A stretch of DNA of 54,843 bases from an uncultured Kiritimatiellota bacterium (GTDB taxonomy: Bacteria > Verrucomicrobiota > Kiritimatiellia > RFP12 > DVOR01), in NCBI GenBank assembly GCA_944391055.1, contig CALXSF010000014.1, positions 1 through 54,843 of the forward strand, read 5' to 3'. This document shows, in pieces, positions 34,244 through 43,184 of the stretch; positions within the stretch are counted from its first letter, which is position 1; every line of letters begins with the position of its first letter. The notes below the pieces were generated by a model. That model saw only the letters and a program-made list of their open reading frames with translations. It was not told the DNA's origin and ran no database searches. The position numbers and the translations under genes were made by a program.

Positions 34244-34801
34244 ATGGATTATTTCATCGCAGACACGCATTTCGGGCACGAGAAGATGCGGATGAGGCGG
34301 GGTTTCGCCTCCGTGGAGGAGATGGACGAGGCGCTGATCGCCAATTGGAACGCGCGCGTGGGGGACGCGGACGACGTCTATATCGCCGGGGACCTGATCT
34401 ATCGCAACGAGCGGCCTGCGGAGGATTACCTGCGCCGTCTGCGGGGGCGCAAGCACCTGGCGGTGGGCAACCATGACCGCGCGTGGATGCGGACGGTGCG
34501 CCTGGCGGAGTGGTTCGCGGAGGCGGCCTTCGTCCTCGAGGGGGAGCGCAAGGGGACGAGCTTCACGGTGTGCCACTATCCGATGATGGATTGGTATCGC
34601 CGGCGCCACGGCGCCCACCTGATCTACGGCCACATCCACGAGACGACCGCCGAGCCCTATTACCCCTTTCTCCAGACGGTGCCTCGGGCGTACAATGCGG
34701 GGGTCGACGTGAACAACCTCCGCCCCGTGACGCTCTCGGAGCTGATCGCCAACACCGCGCGCCGCCGCGCGCGCCACGCCATCCAAGGGAACCAGCCATG
34801 A
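34244..34801 (+). CDS. Cytoplasmic metallophosphoesterase
   Basis: A 185-residue calcineurin-like phosphoesterase: FIADTHFGHEKM (D-x-H), VYIAGDLIYRNE (GD), LAVGNHDRAWM (GNHD), VCHYPMMDWYR, and IYGHIHETTAEPYYPF (GH-x-H). The set is typical of small phage- and bacterial-type phosphoesterases of unknown substrate. It has no signal peptide. Its stop overlaps the ATG of the sulfatase gene (ATGA), so the two are translationally coupled. Confidence 0.88.
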   Translation: MDYFIADTHFGHEKMRMRRGFASVEEMDEALIANWNARVGDADDVYIAGDLIYRNERPAEDYLRRLRGRKHLAVGNHDRAWMRTVRLAEWFAEAAFVLEGERKGTSFTVCHYPMMDWYRRRHGAHLIYGHIHETTAEPYYPFLQTVPRAYNAGVDVNNLRPVTLSELIANTARRRARHAIQGNQP

Positions 34802-36975
34802 ACCGCCGAGACTTCCTCCGCGCGGCGGGCGCCTTCGCGCTCGCCCTCCCTGCCGCCCGCGCCTGGGCTGCCGCCGAGGCCTCGCCCGTCGCCCCCTCCC
34901 CCGCCAACCCCTTCGGCCTGCCCGGGGTGGGCGCGCGCCCGAACATCATCCTCGTGCTCTGCGACGACCTCGGCTGGGGCGACCTCGGCTGCTTCTGGCA
35001 GAACGGCCGCAAGACCGACCTGCGCATCCGCACGCCCAACCTCGACCGCATGGCCGCCGAGGGCAAGCGCCTGGACGACCACGCCTCCTGCGCGCCCGTC
35101 TGCGTCCCCGCCCGCGCCAGCCTCCTCACCGGCAAGCACCAAGGCCACTGCAACGTCCGCGACAACGCCTTCGACGCCCCCCTCGACCCGCACATGACCC
35201 TCGCCACCATCCTCAAGGCCGCCGGCTACGCCACCTGGCACATCGGCAAATGGGGCGTCGGCGGCGGCGGCCAAAGCGGCCACGCGCGCCAGGCGATGCC
35301 CACCCAGGCCGGCTTCGACCGCGCCTACTACTATCCCGCCCACCTCCACGGCCACAGCTACTACCACTGCTTCATCGAGGGCGAGACCGACCCCGACCGC
35401 TCCGACGCCCAGTCCCCCCTTCTCGACGCCCTCTCCGACGCCGCCTACCAGGCCGCCGGCCGCCCCGACGGCTACGCGCGCGACCAACAGCCCGGCGCGG
35501 CCGCCCCCCAATGGCGCCGCCCCGTCCCCAACGCCGAGGCCCGCTTCGTCTACGACGTCGACCTCTTCACCGCCAAGGCCAAGGCCCTCATCCGCGAGCA
35601 CCTCGAGGGCCCCGCCAAGGCCAGCCCCTTCTTCCTCTGCCTCTGCCACACCGCCGTCCACGGCAGCGGCAATCGCAAGGTCGCCGACCCCGCCATCGCC
35701 TGCAAACGCCCCTTCCAGGTCCCCGGCGGCCCCTATCCCGCCCTCTCCGACGACCCGGCCACCGGCGGCGGCGCCGACCTCCAAGGCTCCGTCAAGGCCA
35801 CCGCCAAGACCGCCAACACCTGGATCCACCCCGACTGCCGCGCCTTCAAGACCCCCTCCCAGCGCCGCTACGCCACCACCGTCCGCCGCCTCGACGACGC
35901 GATGGGCGACCTGCTGCACTACCTGCGCCTGCGCGGCATCGACCGCGACACCCTCGTCGTCTTCACCTCCGACAACGGCCCCGCCGGCGAATACCTCGAC
36001 CCCGCCGGCCTCAAGTGGGTGGAAGGCGCCTTCGACTCCAACGGCCCCTTCCGCGGTATGAAGCGCTGGGGCTACCAAGGCGGCCTGCGCGAGCCCACCC
36101 TCGTGCGCTGGCCCGGCGTCATCCCCCCCGGCGTCAGCGTTCTCCCCTCCGGCCACGCCTGCTGGATGCCCACCTTCGCCGAGGCCGCCGGCCTGCCGCC
36201 CCCCGCCCACTCCGACGGCGTCTCCCTCCTCCCCGAGCTCACCGGCGCCGGGCGCCAGCTCGCCCCCCGCCTCTACATGGAATACCGCGACGGCGGCTCC
36301 GGCCAAGGCTTCGGCCTCGAACAGGCCGTCCGCCAAGGCGACTACGCCCTCGTCCGCAACAGCGCCAAGAACGGCGGCAGGCCCGAACTCTACGACCTGC
36401 GCGCCGACCCCGGCCAGACGCGCGACCTCGCCGCCGAGAAACCCGAGCTCGTCGCCGCCCTCGCCCCCCTCCTCCTCACCTGCCGCATCCCCACCGCCCG
36501 CGTCAAGGAGGCCTGCGGCGCCCCCGCCGCCGCCGACAACGGCGGCCCCGAGCGCGCCGCCCTCGACGCCGCCCCCCTCCCGCCCCTCCCCCCCGAGGTC
36601 CGGGCCGAGCCCGCGCTGTGGATCTATCAGGGCGATTGGCCGTGGGTGCCCGACTTCCGCGCCCTCATGCCCGTCCACCAAGTCCCCGCCGAACGCATGG
36701 CCGGCATCCTGGCCAAACTCCCCAAGCGCGGCTGCGGCGTCCTCGCCCACGGCGTGCTCGACCTCCCCGCCGAGGCCACCGTCACCTTCCGCGCCCAAGG
36801 CGAGGGCGGCTGCCAACTCTGGGTCCACGAGGCCCACATCCTCGAATACGAGGCCGGCGGCTGCGCCCAGGGCCGCAGCTATGCCCTCCGCCTCGCCAAG
36901 GGCCGCCACAGTTGGCGCGCCTGCCTCACCGCCCCCTTCGTCAGCCTCACCGCCGACGGCGCGCCCCTCCTCTGA
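34798..36975 (+). CDS. Tat-exported sulfatase
   Basis: A 725-residue sulfatase with a Tat signal (MNRRDFLRAAGAFALALPAA). Metal residues Asp56-Asp57 lie in LVLCDDLGWGDLG. The formylglycine motif is CVPAR (Cys102-Arg106) in CVPARASLLTGKHQG, so Cys102 should be oxidised by a maturase not encoded in the window. Other conserved blocks are WHIGKWGVGG, VVFTSDNGPAGEY and FRGMKRWGYQGGLREPT. A C-terminal stretch (residues about 600-725) is an additional beta-rich domain (CQLWVHEAHILEYEAGG), possibly glycan-binding. Desulfation of host or algal glycans is likely; specificity is unknown. Confidence 0.9.
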   Translation: MNRRDFLRAAGAFALALPAARAWAAAEASPVAPSPANPFGLPGVGARPNIILVLCDDLGWGDLGCFWQNGRKTDLRIRTPNLDRMAAEGKRLDDHASCAPVCVPARASLLTGKHQGHCNVRDNAFDAPLDPHMTLATILKAAGYATWHIGKWGVGGGGQSGHARQAMPTQAGFDRAYYYPAHLHGHSYYHCFIEGETDPDRSDAQSPLLDALSDAAYQAAGRPDGYARDQQPGAAAPQWRRPVPNAEARFVYDVDLFTAKAKALIREHLEGPAKASPFFLCLCHTAVHGSGNRKVADPAIACKRPFQVPGGPYPALSDDPATGGGADLQGSVKATAKTANTWIHPDCRAFKTPSQRRYATTVRRLDDAMGDLLHYLRLRGIDRDTLVVFTSDNGPAGEYLDPAGLKWVEGAFDSNGPFRGMKRWGYQGGLREPTLVRWPGVIPPGVSVLPSGHACWMPTFAEAAGLPPPAHSDGVSLLPELTGAGRQLAPRLYMEYRDGGSGQGFGLEQAVRQGDYALVRNSAKNGGRPELYDLRADPGQTRDLAAEKPELVAALAPLLLTCRIPTARVKEACGAPAAADNGGPERAALDAAPLPPLPPEVRAEPALWIYQGDWPWVPDFRALMPVHQVPAERMAGILAKLPKRGCGVLAHGVLDLPAEATVTFRAQGEGGCQLWVHEAHILEYEAGGCAQGRSYALRLAKGRHSWRACLTAPFVSLTADGAPLL

Positions 36976-37000
36976 GCGCCGCGCCCGCCTTTGGCGTGGA

Positions 37001-37036
37001 AGCCGTGCCGCCCCTTGGGGTGGCGCGGCTTTCGTT
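37001..37036 (+). terminator. Rho-independent terminator
   Basis: AGCCGTGCCGCCCC pairs with GGGGTGGCGCGGCT around a TT turn (37001-37030), followed by TTCGTTTT; it closes the sulfatase unit. Confidence 0.8.
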
Positions 37037-37092
37037 TTGGTTGGCCGCCGCCGACACCCCTTTCCCTCCCTGCGACTGCGGGCGGTCCGTGG

Positions 37093-37121
37093 TTGAAGCG
37101 CTCACCTGACTGGTGTATACT
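37093..37121 (+). promoter_or_regulatory. Promoter of the orphan Rhs gene
   Basis: TTGAAG (37093-37098), 17-base spacer, TATACT (37116-37121) with an upstream TGG. GAAAGG precedes ATG 37160, so the truncated Rhs gene appears to be expressed on its own. Confidence 0.65.
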
Positions 37122-37159
37122 AACGCCAAAGTGAGGATGAGGTTGGTGAAAGGTTTGGC

Positions 37160-39097
37160 ATGAAGGCGTGGCGGTGCATATTGTCGCGGGGCGACGCGGC
37201 GGAGCCGGAGACGCAGGCGGCCTACGACGCGATGGGCCGCCAAACTTCCGCCACCGACGCCGCCGGCACCACCACCTTCACCTACGACGCCATCGGCCAA
37301 CTCCTCTCTGAGCAAGTTTCGGGCCTTTACGCCAAGACCCTCACCCGCCATTACGACACCTTCGGCCGAAACGTGGGCTACAGCGTGGACAATGAGCGCA
37401 AGGCCACCTTCGCCTACGATCTCGCCACGGGACGTCTCGCCACGATGGGCAACTTCGCGTGGGAGTATCTCCCCGGCTCGCACCTGAAGTCCCGACTCAC
37501 CTATCCCAACGGCGCGACCGCCGCGTGGGAATACGAACCCAAACGCGACCTCCTCGCCCGCGTGACCAACACCATTAACGGCGCCGTCGCTTCGCAGTAC
37601 GACTACGTCAACGACCTCATCGGCCGTCGCACCGAGATTGGCAAATCCGGATCCATGATGGCCGACGCGAATGAGACGCAGCACTACGGCTACAATGTCC
37701 GTGACGAACTCATCTTTGGCCAAAACCAGACCTATGCCTACGACGACATTGGCAACCGCACCGCCGCCGAGGGCAAAACCTACGTCGCCAACAATCTCAA
37801 CCAATACACCGCCATTGACGACTTCGTGCCGGAGTACGACGCCGACGGCAACCAGACGCTCATCAAGACCGAGACCGGCGTTTGCTCGGTCGTCTATAAC
37901 GCCGAGAATCGCCCCGTTCGGTGGGAATCCGGTGATGCCGTGATCACGATGACATTTGACCGTCTTGGCCGTCGCGTGGACTATTGCGAGACGCGAGCCG
38001 GTCAGGCCGTCACGCACTTCCGCTTTGTTTACGATAACTTCCTCTGCGTCCAGCGGTTGGACGCCGCCAACGGCAACGCCGTCCGCTCCGAGTTCGTATG
38101 GGATCCCACCGAGTCCATCGCCACGCGCCCGCTCGTCTTCCAGCCAGCCTCAGGCGAAACGGCCTACTATTTCCACGACGGCAACAAGAACGTCTCCGAG
38201 GTTTTTTACCACACCCTCCAGGACGGCATCGCCGCCCACTACGACTACGCCCCCTTCGGCGCCATCACCCGCACCGCCCGCGCCACCCACGTCACCAACC
38301 GCGACCTCCTCTCCGAAAACCCTTTCCGCTTCTCCTCGGAATATCACGACGCCACTCTCGGCCTCGTTTACTACAACTATCGCCACTATAATTTTAGATA
38401 TGGTAGATGGCTTGGGCGTGATGTAATTGATGACCCATTTCTCAAATCGGAGTATTCATTTCTGATAAATCCATTAAACTGTTTTGACCTATGGGGGCTC
38501 CTTACAATTCATAACAAAACTTATAGTGTTGAAACCGTAGAAGATATCCTTAATGGCGCGGTCGGCGGAGATGCGGGGAATAGCGCAGCATATGTTCAAC
38601 CAATTGGTGTTATTATGTTAATTCCCCAACGGATTGAACGAGGAGAAACGTTCCCTAGCAAAAAATGTTCCTCGGGATGTATGTATAACGAAAAAATAGA
38701 TCTTAAAATTGGAGGTGCACAGATTCTAGCAATCACTTACGTGCAACCGAAGTTGGCGCCCAATAGTTCACTGGATAGACAACGCGTAGAGAAACTTTTT
38801 GCGGCATTGCGAGAACACGAACAACGTCACATCGCAAGTTATCAAGAGTTTAATGAGGATTGGAGGAGGTTCTTGTCGCCAGACAAAGAATTTTCTGTGA
38901 TTTGTGGATTTTGTACGGGATTGTCAGATGAAGAGGCAATGACAATTCGAGAAAGCTGTATTAAAGCAGCAGAGGGGAAGGTCTTGGAACATGCAGCAAA
39001 AAAGATGCGAATAAGCGATCATGCCCAAATCGGGGATGGTTTTGATGCGTCAAAAGTTCGCGATTTTCTGGAGGGAAAACGTGATGATTTTAGATAA
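37160..39097 (+). CDS. Orphan Rhs polymorphic toxin with HExxH C-terminal domain
   Basis: A 645-residue protein. Residues about 20-430 are YD/Rhs repeats (YDAMGRQTSATDAAGTTTF, HYDTFGRNVGYS, YDDIGNRTA, NQYTAIDDFVPEYDADGNQT) ending in the Rhs core signature YYNYRHYNFRYGRWLGRDVI and DLWGL (443-447). There is no signal peptide, PAAR or other N-terminal export domain, so it is an orphan or displaced cassette. From residue about 412 (nucleotide about 38390) base composition drops from GC-rich to AT-rich. The tip (448-645) has HEQRH (His553-His557) in REHEQRHIASY, a zinc-protease-type HExxH motif. The metallopeptidase call is inference; the third ligand is unproved. Confidence 0.8.
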   Translation: MKAWRCILSRGDAAEPETQAAYDAMGRQTSATDAAGTTTFTYDAIGQLLSEQVSGLYAKTLTRHYDTFGRNVGYSVDNERKATFAYDLATGRLATMGNFAWEYLPGSHLKSRLTYPNGATAAWEYEPKRDLLARVTNTINGAVASQYDYVNDLIGRRTEIGKSGSMMADANETQHYGYNVRDELIFGQNQTYAYDDIGNRTAAEGKTYVANNLNQYTAIDDFVPEYDADGNQTLIKTETGVCSVVYNAENRPVRWESGDAVITMTFDRLGRRVDYCETRAGQAVTHFRFVYDNFLCVQRLDAANGNAVRSEFVWDPTESIATRPLVFQPASGETAYYFHDGNKNVSEVFYHTLQDGIAAHYDYAPFGAITRTARATHVTNRDLLSENPFRFSSEYHDATLGLVYYNYRHYNFRYGRWLGRDVIDDPFLKSEYSFLINPLNCFDLWGLLTIHNKTYSVETVEDILNGAVGGDAGNSAAYVQPIGVIMLIPQRIERGETFPSKKCSSGCMYNEKIDLKIGGAQILAITYVQPKLAPNSSLDRQRVEKLFAALREHEQRHIASYQEFNEDWRRFLSPDKEFSVICGFCTGLSDEEAMTIRESCIKAAEGKVLEHAAKKMRISDHAQIGDGFDASKVRDFLEGKRDDFR

Positions 39098-39689
39098 TAT
39101 TGCGCTTCTGCTGTGCTTTGCGATAAGCCATTGCGCTTGGTCGTATGATGCGCAGGACGGTTGCCATGTGTGCGCTCTGAGAATCGTTTCTCAGGATATT
39201 CGCTTGAGAGCCATGTGTTTTTATTCAGGTGAAATCCTCCTGCTGAACAAACGTGACCCCACGCGCTTTGACACTTGGCGCATCGGCCCCGAGACCGGGA
39301 TTCCGCTCTCTCCGTTTTTTTGTTGTCCTATCAAAGGGGTGACGAACCCTGTGCCTCCTTCCCGCTATTACAGATGGACCATTGATTTTCTCGAGCTCGT
39401 TCATCAGCCAATCGATGCCTCATGGAATGCCCATTATCTGGTAGGGTGCACGCCCGGTGAATGGCCTTCTGCGCGCGAGTCTCCTCTATTTTGCGTGAAA
39501 GTATCCCCACAAACGGGCGCCTGGCTGAAGCATTGTTTCTATGGATTGCTGAAAAAGGATTCGCTTGTGGACTCAGGGTTCATAATCTTTCATAGGCTGA
39601 TCATACATAATCGAGAATCTTTTCTGAAATTGCTTAAGCAAGAAAAGAGTTTGAAAGCCGATGGCAATCAAAACCGTGAAGGATTTTAG
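39084..39689 (+). CDS. Secreted immunity-protein candidate
   Basis: A 201-residue AT-rich gene whose ATG overlaps the last 14 bases of the rhs toxin gene, the classical arrangement for a cognate immunity protein. The N-terminus ILDNIALLLCFAISHCAWS looks like a Sec signal peptide, so immunity would act in the periplasm, where an incoming peptidase toxin might work. The mature part has several cysteines (CHVC, FFCCPIKG) and aromatic segments (RYYRWTIDFLELVHQP). No family is recognised; the role is inferred from position. Confidence 0.6.
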   Translation: MILDNIALLLCFAISHCAWSYDAQDGCHVCALRIVSQDIRLRAMCFYSGEILLLNKRDPTRFDTWRIGPETGIPLSPFFCCPIKGVTNPVPPSRYYRWTIDFLELVHQPIDASWNAHYLVGCTPGEWPSARESPLFCVKVSPQTGAWLKHCFYGLLKKDSLVDSGFIIFHRLIIHNRESFLKLLKQEKSLKADGNQNREGF

Positions 39690-39776
39690 GCAATAACCGA
39701 AAAGCTGCATTGGCGGAGACCTTTCAGGGCGGTGATGCGGGCGGCGATCAGAAATCTCAGCCTAATGGAGAGTTCT

Positions 39777-40973
39777 ATGCGACGGGGATATTTAAGTAAT
39801 TTGCTTTGGGGTTGCCTTTTGTTCTTGGGGATCATGCAGTCGGATTGCTTCGCGCTTTCGTCTGTTATCGGTGACCCATCACAAGGCAATGCCGCTATGG
39901 GATCTCTGTGTAAGAGCTGGTTTAGGCGTGGAATGTCACAAGAGGAGGCGCGTGCCGTTGTTCGGGCAGATTTGTCACTGAGCGGTTATCACGAGGTATT
40001 GGAGCAGGAGTTGCGAAATGCGAATTCTGTTGTCGTTGAGTATCTCCCTCTCTTAAACAATCCTACCATACAAACAGTTGTTTATGAAAATAAGTCCATA
40101 AAGTGTGAGAGGGAAAGGAGGTTTTTGTTGATTTGCTTCAGCAAAGACACCGGCCTCATGGATGCGTTTTGGGTTCAGTGCTGTGTTGGGGTAAAAAGAT
40201 GTAGCATTAGCGCTTTTGGAGGAGGGGACTTTGAGGATTTAATCCTGCGTTTAAAGCGGGGAGAAACATTGGAATCAGTCTTGCGCAAACTTGGTCGGGA
40301 ATGGGAACTTTTCTATTCACGAGATGCTTTTGGCGTTTGGTGCGCAGTGTATTCGTATGTCGTGAATAATATCTCGATTTGTATTTGGTTTGATGCAGGT
40401 TCTGCGACACTTCGATCGGTTTTGATCAATGGCCCTTTCCCAAGAAAATGGGAGCCAGAACATCTAGCGCCAACAACGCAAGACACAGAACGGATTGTTG
40501 AGGCAATGTGTTCGGAGTTGAACCAAGCGATCAAGCATTCTGACGAACACCCGACCATTCGCGAAATTCAGGCAAAGACATATGCGTTGCGCCTTACGCT
40601 CCTGTTGTGTCACGACACAGAGGAACGCAGGAAGGTTTGCTTACAGTTAGACAATGCGTTGCAGACACTTGTCGAAGAGTATGGAAAGCTTGTGAAACTT
40701 GATGAGAACTATCGGCTTCCGTTATCAATCGCGAAAGAAAAACTTGCGCGTTTTCGTTATGAAGAGAGTCAAACATTGTATATCCATTTCCCTGAAGACA
40801 CCGTGGACTTGGCGCCCCTCCGTCGAACACACCACGAAGCCGCAACCACGTGTGTTAAATTGGCTAAACAGGCGTATGACAATGGGATGATTGAACGAGA
40901 GGCGTTTTGTGAGATCTTATTATGTTTGGAAGAGCCACAAGTCCGCTCAATCAAAAAGAATGATGATCTATAA
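39777..40973 (+). CDS. Secreted protein of unknown function in toxin island
   Basis: A 398-residue AT-rich gene. An ATG upstream at 39732 is possible, but ATG 39777 has GGAGAG 4 bases before it and yields a signal peptide (RRGYLSNLLWGCLLFLGIMQ, ending near DCFA). The N-terminal third includes WFRRGMSQEEARAVVRADLS; the middle repeats short cysteine-bearing strands (FLLICFSKDTGLMDAFWVQC); the C-terminus is helical (HEAATTCVKLAKQAYDNGMI). The unit ALAETFQGGDAGG...GIFK just upstream, in another frame, may be a relic. It could be an additional immunity or effector-associated protein; I recognise no family. Confidence 0.5.
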   Translation: MRRGYLSNLLWGCLLFLGIMQSDCFALSSVIGDPSQGNAAMGSLCKSWFRRGMSQEEARAVVRADLSLSGYHEVLEQELRNANSVVVEYLPLLNNPTIQTVVYENKSIKCERERRFLLICFSKDTGLMDAFWVQCCVGVKRCSISAFGGGDFEDLILRLKRGETLESVLRKLGREWELFYSRDAFGVWCAVYSYVVNNISICIWFDAGSATLRSVLINGPFPRKWEPEHLAPTTQDTERIVEAMCSELNQAIKHSDEHPTIREIQAKTYALRLTLLLCHDTEERRKVCLQLDNALQTLVEEYGKLVKLDENYRLPLSIAKEKLARFRYEESQTLYIHFPEDTVDLAPLRRTHHEAATTCVKLAKQAYDNGMIEREAFCEILLCLEEPQVRSIKKNDDL

Positions 40974-41021
40974 CAAATTACGAAGCGATTCTCAAAACAT
41001 CGACATCAAGGAATTGTCGCG

Positions 41022-41339
41022 TTCAGAGGACGCATCCGCCTACCTCTCACGCATCGTTGCAAGTCCAAACGCATCCCGTCCCGTTGCCCCAAAGCCAACG
41101 GTTACGTTGAGTCCTTCATCAAGACCTTCAAAACCGAAAGCCTCAATCACCTCATTGTCAACCCCATCGAGCGACTTCGTCATGTCGTGAAAGCGTTTTT
41201 GCTCTATTACAACCACGAACGGCCACACTTTTGTCTCGGCGGTAAGCCCATTAGGCCTTGGCCACAATCCGAGCATGGCAAAATCAGATGTTTTACCCGC
41301 CTTGGCGGCTTCCTCAAATCCGATCGGAGGGACGCCTAA
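41022..41339 (+). pseudogene. Transposase integrase-core remnant (rve type)
   Basis: Only the C-terminal part of an IS3/IS481-type transposase survives: SRCPKANGYVESFIKTFKTE (Glu in VESF is the last residue of the DDE triad) and LLYYNHERPHFCLGGKP, ending at TAA 41337. There is no start codon or upstream DDE half, and the preceding sequence belongs to the neighbouring gene's tail. It marks past insertion-sequence activity inside the toxin-immunity block. Confidence 0.8.
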
Positions 41340-41652
41340 TGGAGAAGAGGAATTATGTTATAGTTCCCTGTATACATCATGATTAGTTGAGGGATGGAGT
41401 CGTGGATGAATGGAGTGATAATCAAGCGAATTGGCTATGGTGGGTGTGGCCACGGGACAAGATGGCGCCGCAGGGGCCATCGCCGCGCCCGAGCGAGGTT
41501 GGGAGGCCGAAGGCGGAAGGGTGAGGCTGCGTCACGGGGAGGCGCCTGCGGCCGCCACTCGCTTGGAAGGGCCCAGGCCCGCAGTCGGATTTGGCGAACG
41601 GCTTCCGGAAAAACCTTAACTGTGAGTGTCCCGATTGCCCAAAGTGAATGAA
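41340..41652 (+). other. Region without a convincing gene
   Basis: About 310 bases between the transposase relic and the next gene. The first 80 bases are AT-rich; 41430-41610 is a sudden GC-rich patch that looks like foreign or core DNA inside the AT-rich block. Several short frames cross it but none has a ribosome site or recognisable protein. Confidence 0.4.
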
Positions 41653-42159
41653 ATGCCTCACTTCTATTTGCCTGGAATACTGATTCGGTGTTGTGCCAAG
41701 GACATGCTCTCTAAGCAGGTCTCAGAGTTCGCTTATTTCTATGGGGGACGATTCCGCGCCGTTTGTGCCTTTTACGCGACTCGAAGTCTGCATTTCAATC
41801 AGAAGAGGGACTCTGTCTGGCCAGGTGCGTCATGGCTTATTCTGACGCGCAAACGCTGTCGCATTCATTGTACGGCACTCCATCGCGCATGGGATATCGA
41901 ACGAACGTTCTCCCACGTCGACCCCATTCGTTTTTTCACTGCCAGCGACAAGGATTGCCCAGTCCAACTGAGATTGGGACTTTTTCCAATTCTGTGTCAC
42001 AGTGCATTCCCTAATACCTGGCTTGGCATCCTGTGTCTTGGGGGTGTTTCATATTGTTGCATTGAGGCTGGAGGAGAGCTGTTCGTCTATTTTGCTTCGC
42101 GATCCTCAATTCGCCTATTGTTCTGTGCGTTACGGGAGTGGATGGTTGAATACAGGTAA
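41653..42159 (+). CDS. Unknown protein in toxin-immunity block
   Basis: A 168-residue frame from ATG 41653. The product is rich in cysteine and aromatics (IRCCAKDM, GVSYCCIEAGGELFVYFASR) and has no recognised domain. Its stop codon TAA shares its last A with the ATG of the small cysteine-rich ORF downstream, an arrangement typical of translational coupling and the main reason to consider it real. There is no clear ribosome site, and the gene could be a decaying immunity gene. Confidence 0.35.
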   Translation: MPHFYLPGILIRCCAKDMLSKQVSEFAYFYGGRFRAVCAFYATRSLHFNQKRDSVWPGASWLILTRKRCRIHCTALHRAWDIERTFSHVDPIRFFTASDKDCPVQLRLGLFPILCHSAFPNTWLGILCLGGVSYCCIEAGGELFVYFASRSSIRLLFCALREWMVEYR

Positions 42160-42269
42160 TGTTGCTTATGTGGCCGAGTAAGACATTTCGTTGTCCAATC
42201 TGTGACCGGGATAATCCTCGCGCCTGCATGGGCCCCTGTCGCACTTGCCGTGGTTTTCTCTTTTATTAA
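42159..42269 (+). CDS. 36-residue cysteine-rich mini protein
   Basis: A very short frame: the ATG at 42159 overlaps the previous stop (TAATG); a second ATG lies 9 bases later. It encodes WPSKTFRCPICDRDNPRACM then GPCRTCRGFLFY. Five cysteines in the pattern CxxC-x7-C-x3-C-x2-C resemble a zinc knuckle or rubredoxin-like knot. No family is recognised. A real product is plausible because of the spacing and cysteine pattern, but a chance ORF cannot be excluded. Confidence 0.35.
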   Translation: MLLMWPSKTFRCPICDRDNPRACMGPCRTCRGFLFY

Positions 42270-42289
42270 AGGTTATTAAAGGTCCAAAA

Positions 42290-43184
42290 ATGAAGGCGAA
42301 GAAAGTTCATATCTATCCTTTCTTAAGTCAAGACAAAGGACTCGTTTTGTGCCGAATAGGGCGTGAAACAGTGGGAACTTATGGATGGGATCTTGAACGT
42401 GATACGTTCCGGATGGGACAATGGATGCGCGCAAAGATCTATCAGTGCCGCTGTGATTTGTCACCTGATGGGAACTATTTCATCTATTTTGCATATCAAC
42501 CTCGATGGGATAATCTCGCCAATCCGCACGGACATTCTCAAAAGCGACTTCCTCCGGAGAGTTGGACTGCTATTTCACGCGCGCCTTATCTCAAGGCGAT
42601 CGATTTTATTCCTTGGGAGAAGGGGGGGGACGTGGAATGGTGGCGGAGTGTTCTTGGACGATACACATGTTTACATCAATTTAATGCCCGATTTATGGGG
42701 GACGCTTGACGGGAAGATTTCTCCAACGGGTTATCACTACGTTTCCCAACCCAAGCCTGAGGAGTATTATGGTGGTGAAGATTTGACACCGCTCTTGATG
42801 CGATTGCGATGTCATGGATGGGAGCTTGATCCGGATCCAAACGTAGGCTATCTTTTAACCAAAAAGATAACCAACACGTTACTACTCCAGAAAGAATGCC
42901 TTGGCCGAGAAGAGGAAATAAACAAAGTCTGCTCTTTGGAAGGCGACACCTTGCTTCAGGTCAATGGGTGGTGTGATTATGACACTCCACGCAGACGCTT
43001 GGTCATGGCAGACAAATGTGTTTTATATGCGTGGGCGCTTGAGGATATTGAGCGAGGACGCGGCTACCTTGCATCGCGCAAGAAATTGTTTTCGTTCCAA
43101 GCGGTCAGGCCTCTATTTTCTCCGGCGCCTTATGCGTCTTTGTGGGAGCGTCCTTGCCCTCACGTCGTTCCCCCCTCATGTTAG
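42290..43184 (+). pseudogene. Immunity-like gene broken by a frameshift in a G8 tract
   Basis: The first frame (from ATG 42290) encodes KKVHIYPFLSQDKGLVLCRI, WDLERDTFRMGQW, CDLSPDGNYFIYFAYQ and SWTAISRAPYLKAIDFIPWE, then runs to a premature TGA at 42707. After a run of eight G (42622-42629) the +1 frame takes over with TWNGGGVFLDDTHVYINLMP and continues to 43184. Removing one G makes a continuous protein of about 297 residues matching a family I recall as uncharacterised proteins often found near Rhs or T6SS toxins (W-KG-x-WNGGG-F block). It is either inactivated, phase-variable through the G tract, or an assembly error. Confidence 0.75.

Noticed and set aside
38816..38830. HEQRH as proof of a zinc protease
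   Set aside because: The motif alone can occur by chance; the third ligand and fold are unverified, so it is listed only as putative.
41431..41619. 62-codon ORF in the GC-rich patch
   Set aside because: No ribosome site, no recognisable protein, and overlapping frames on both strands look equally open.
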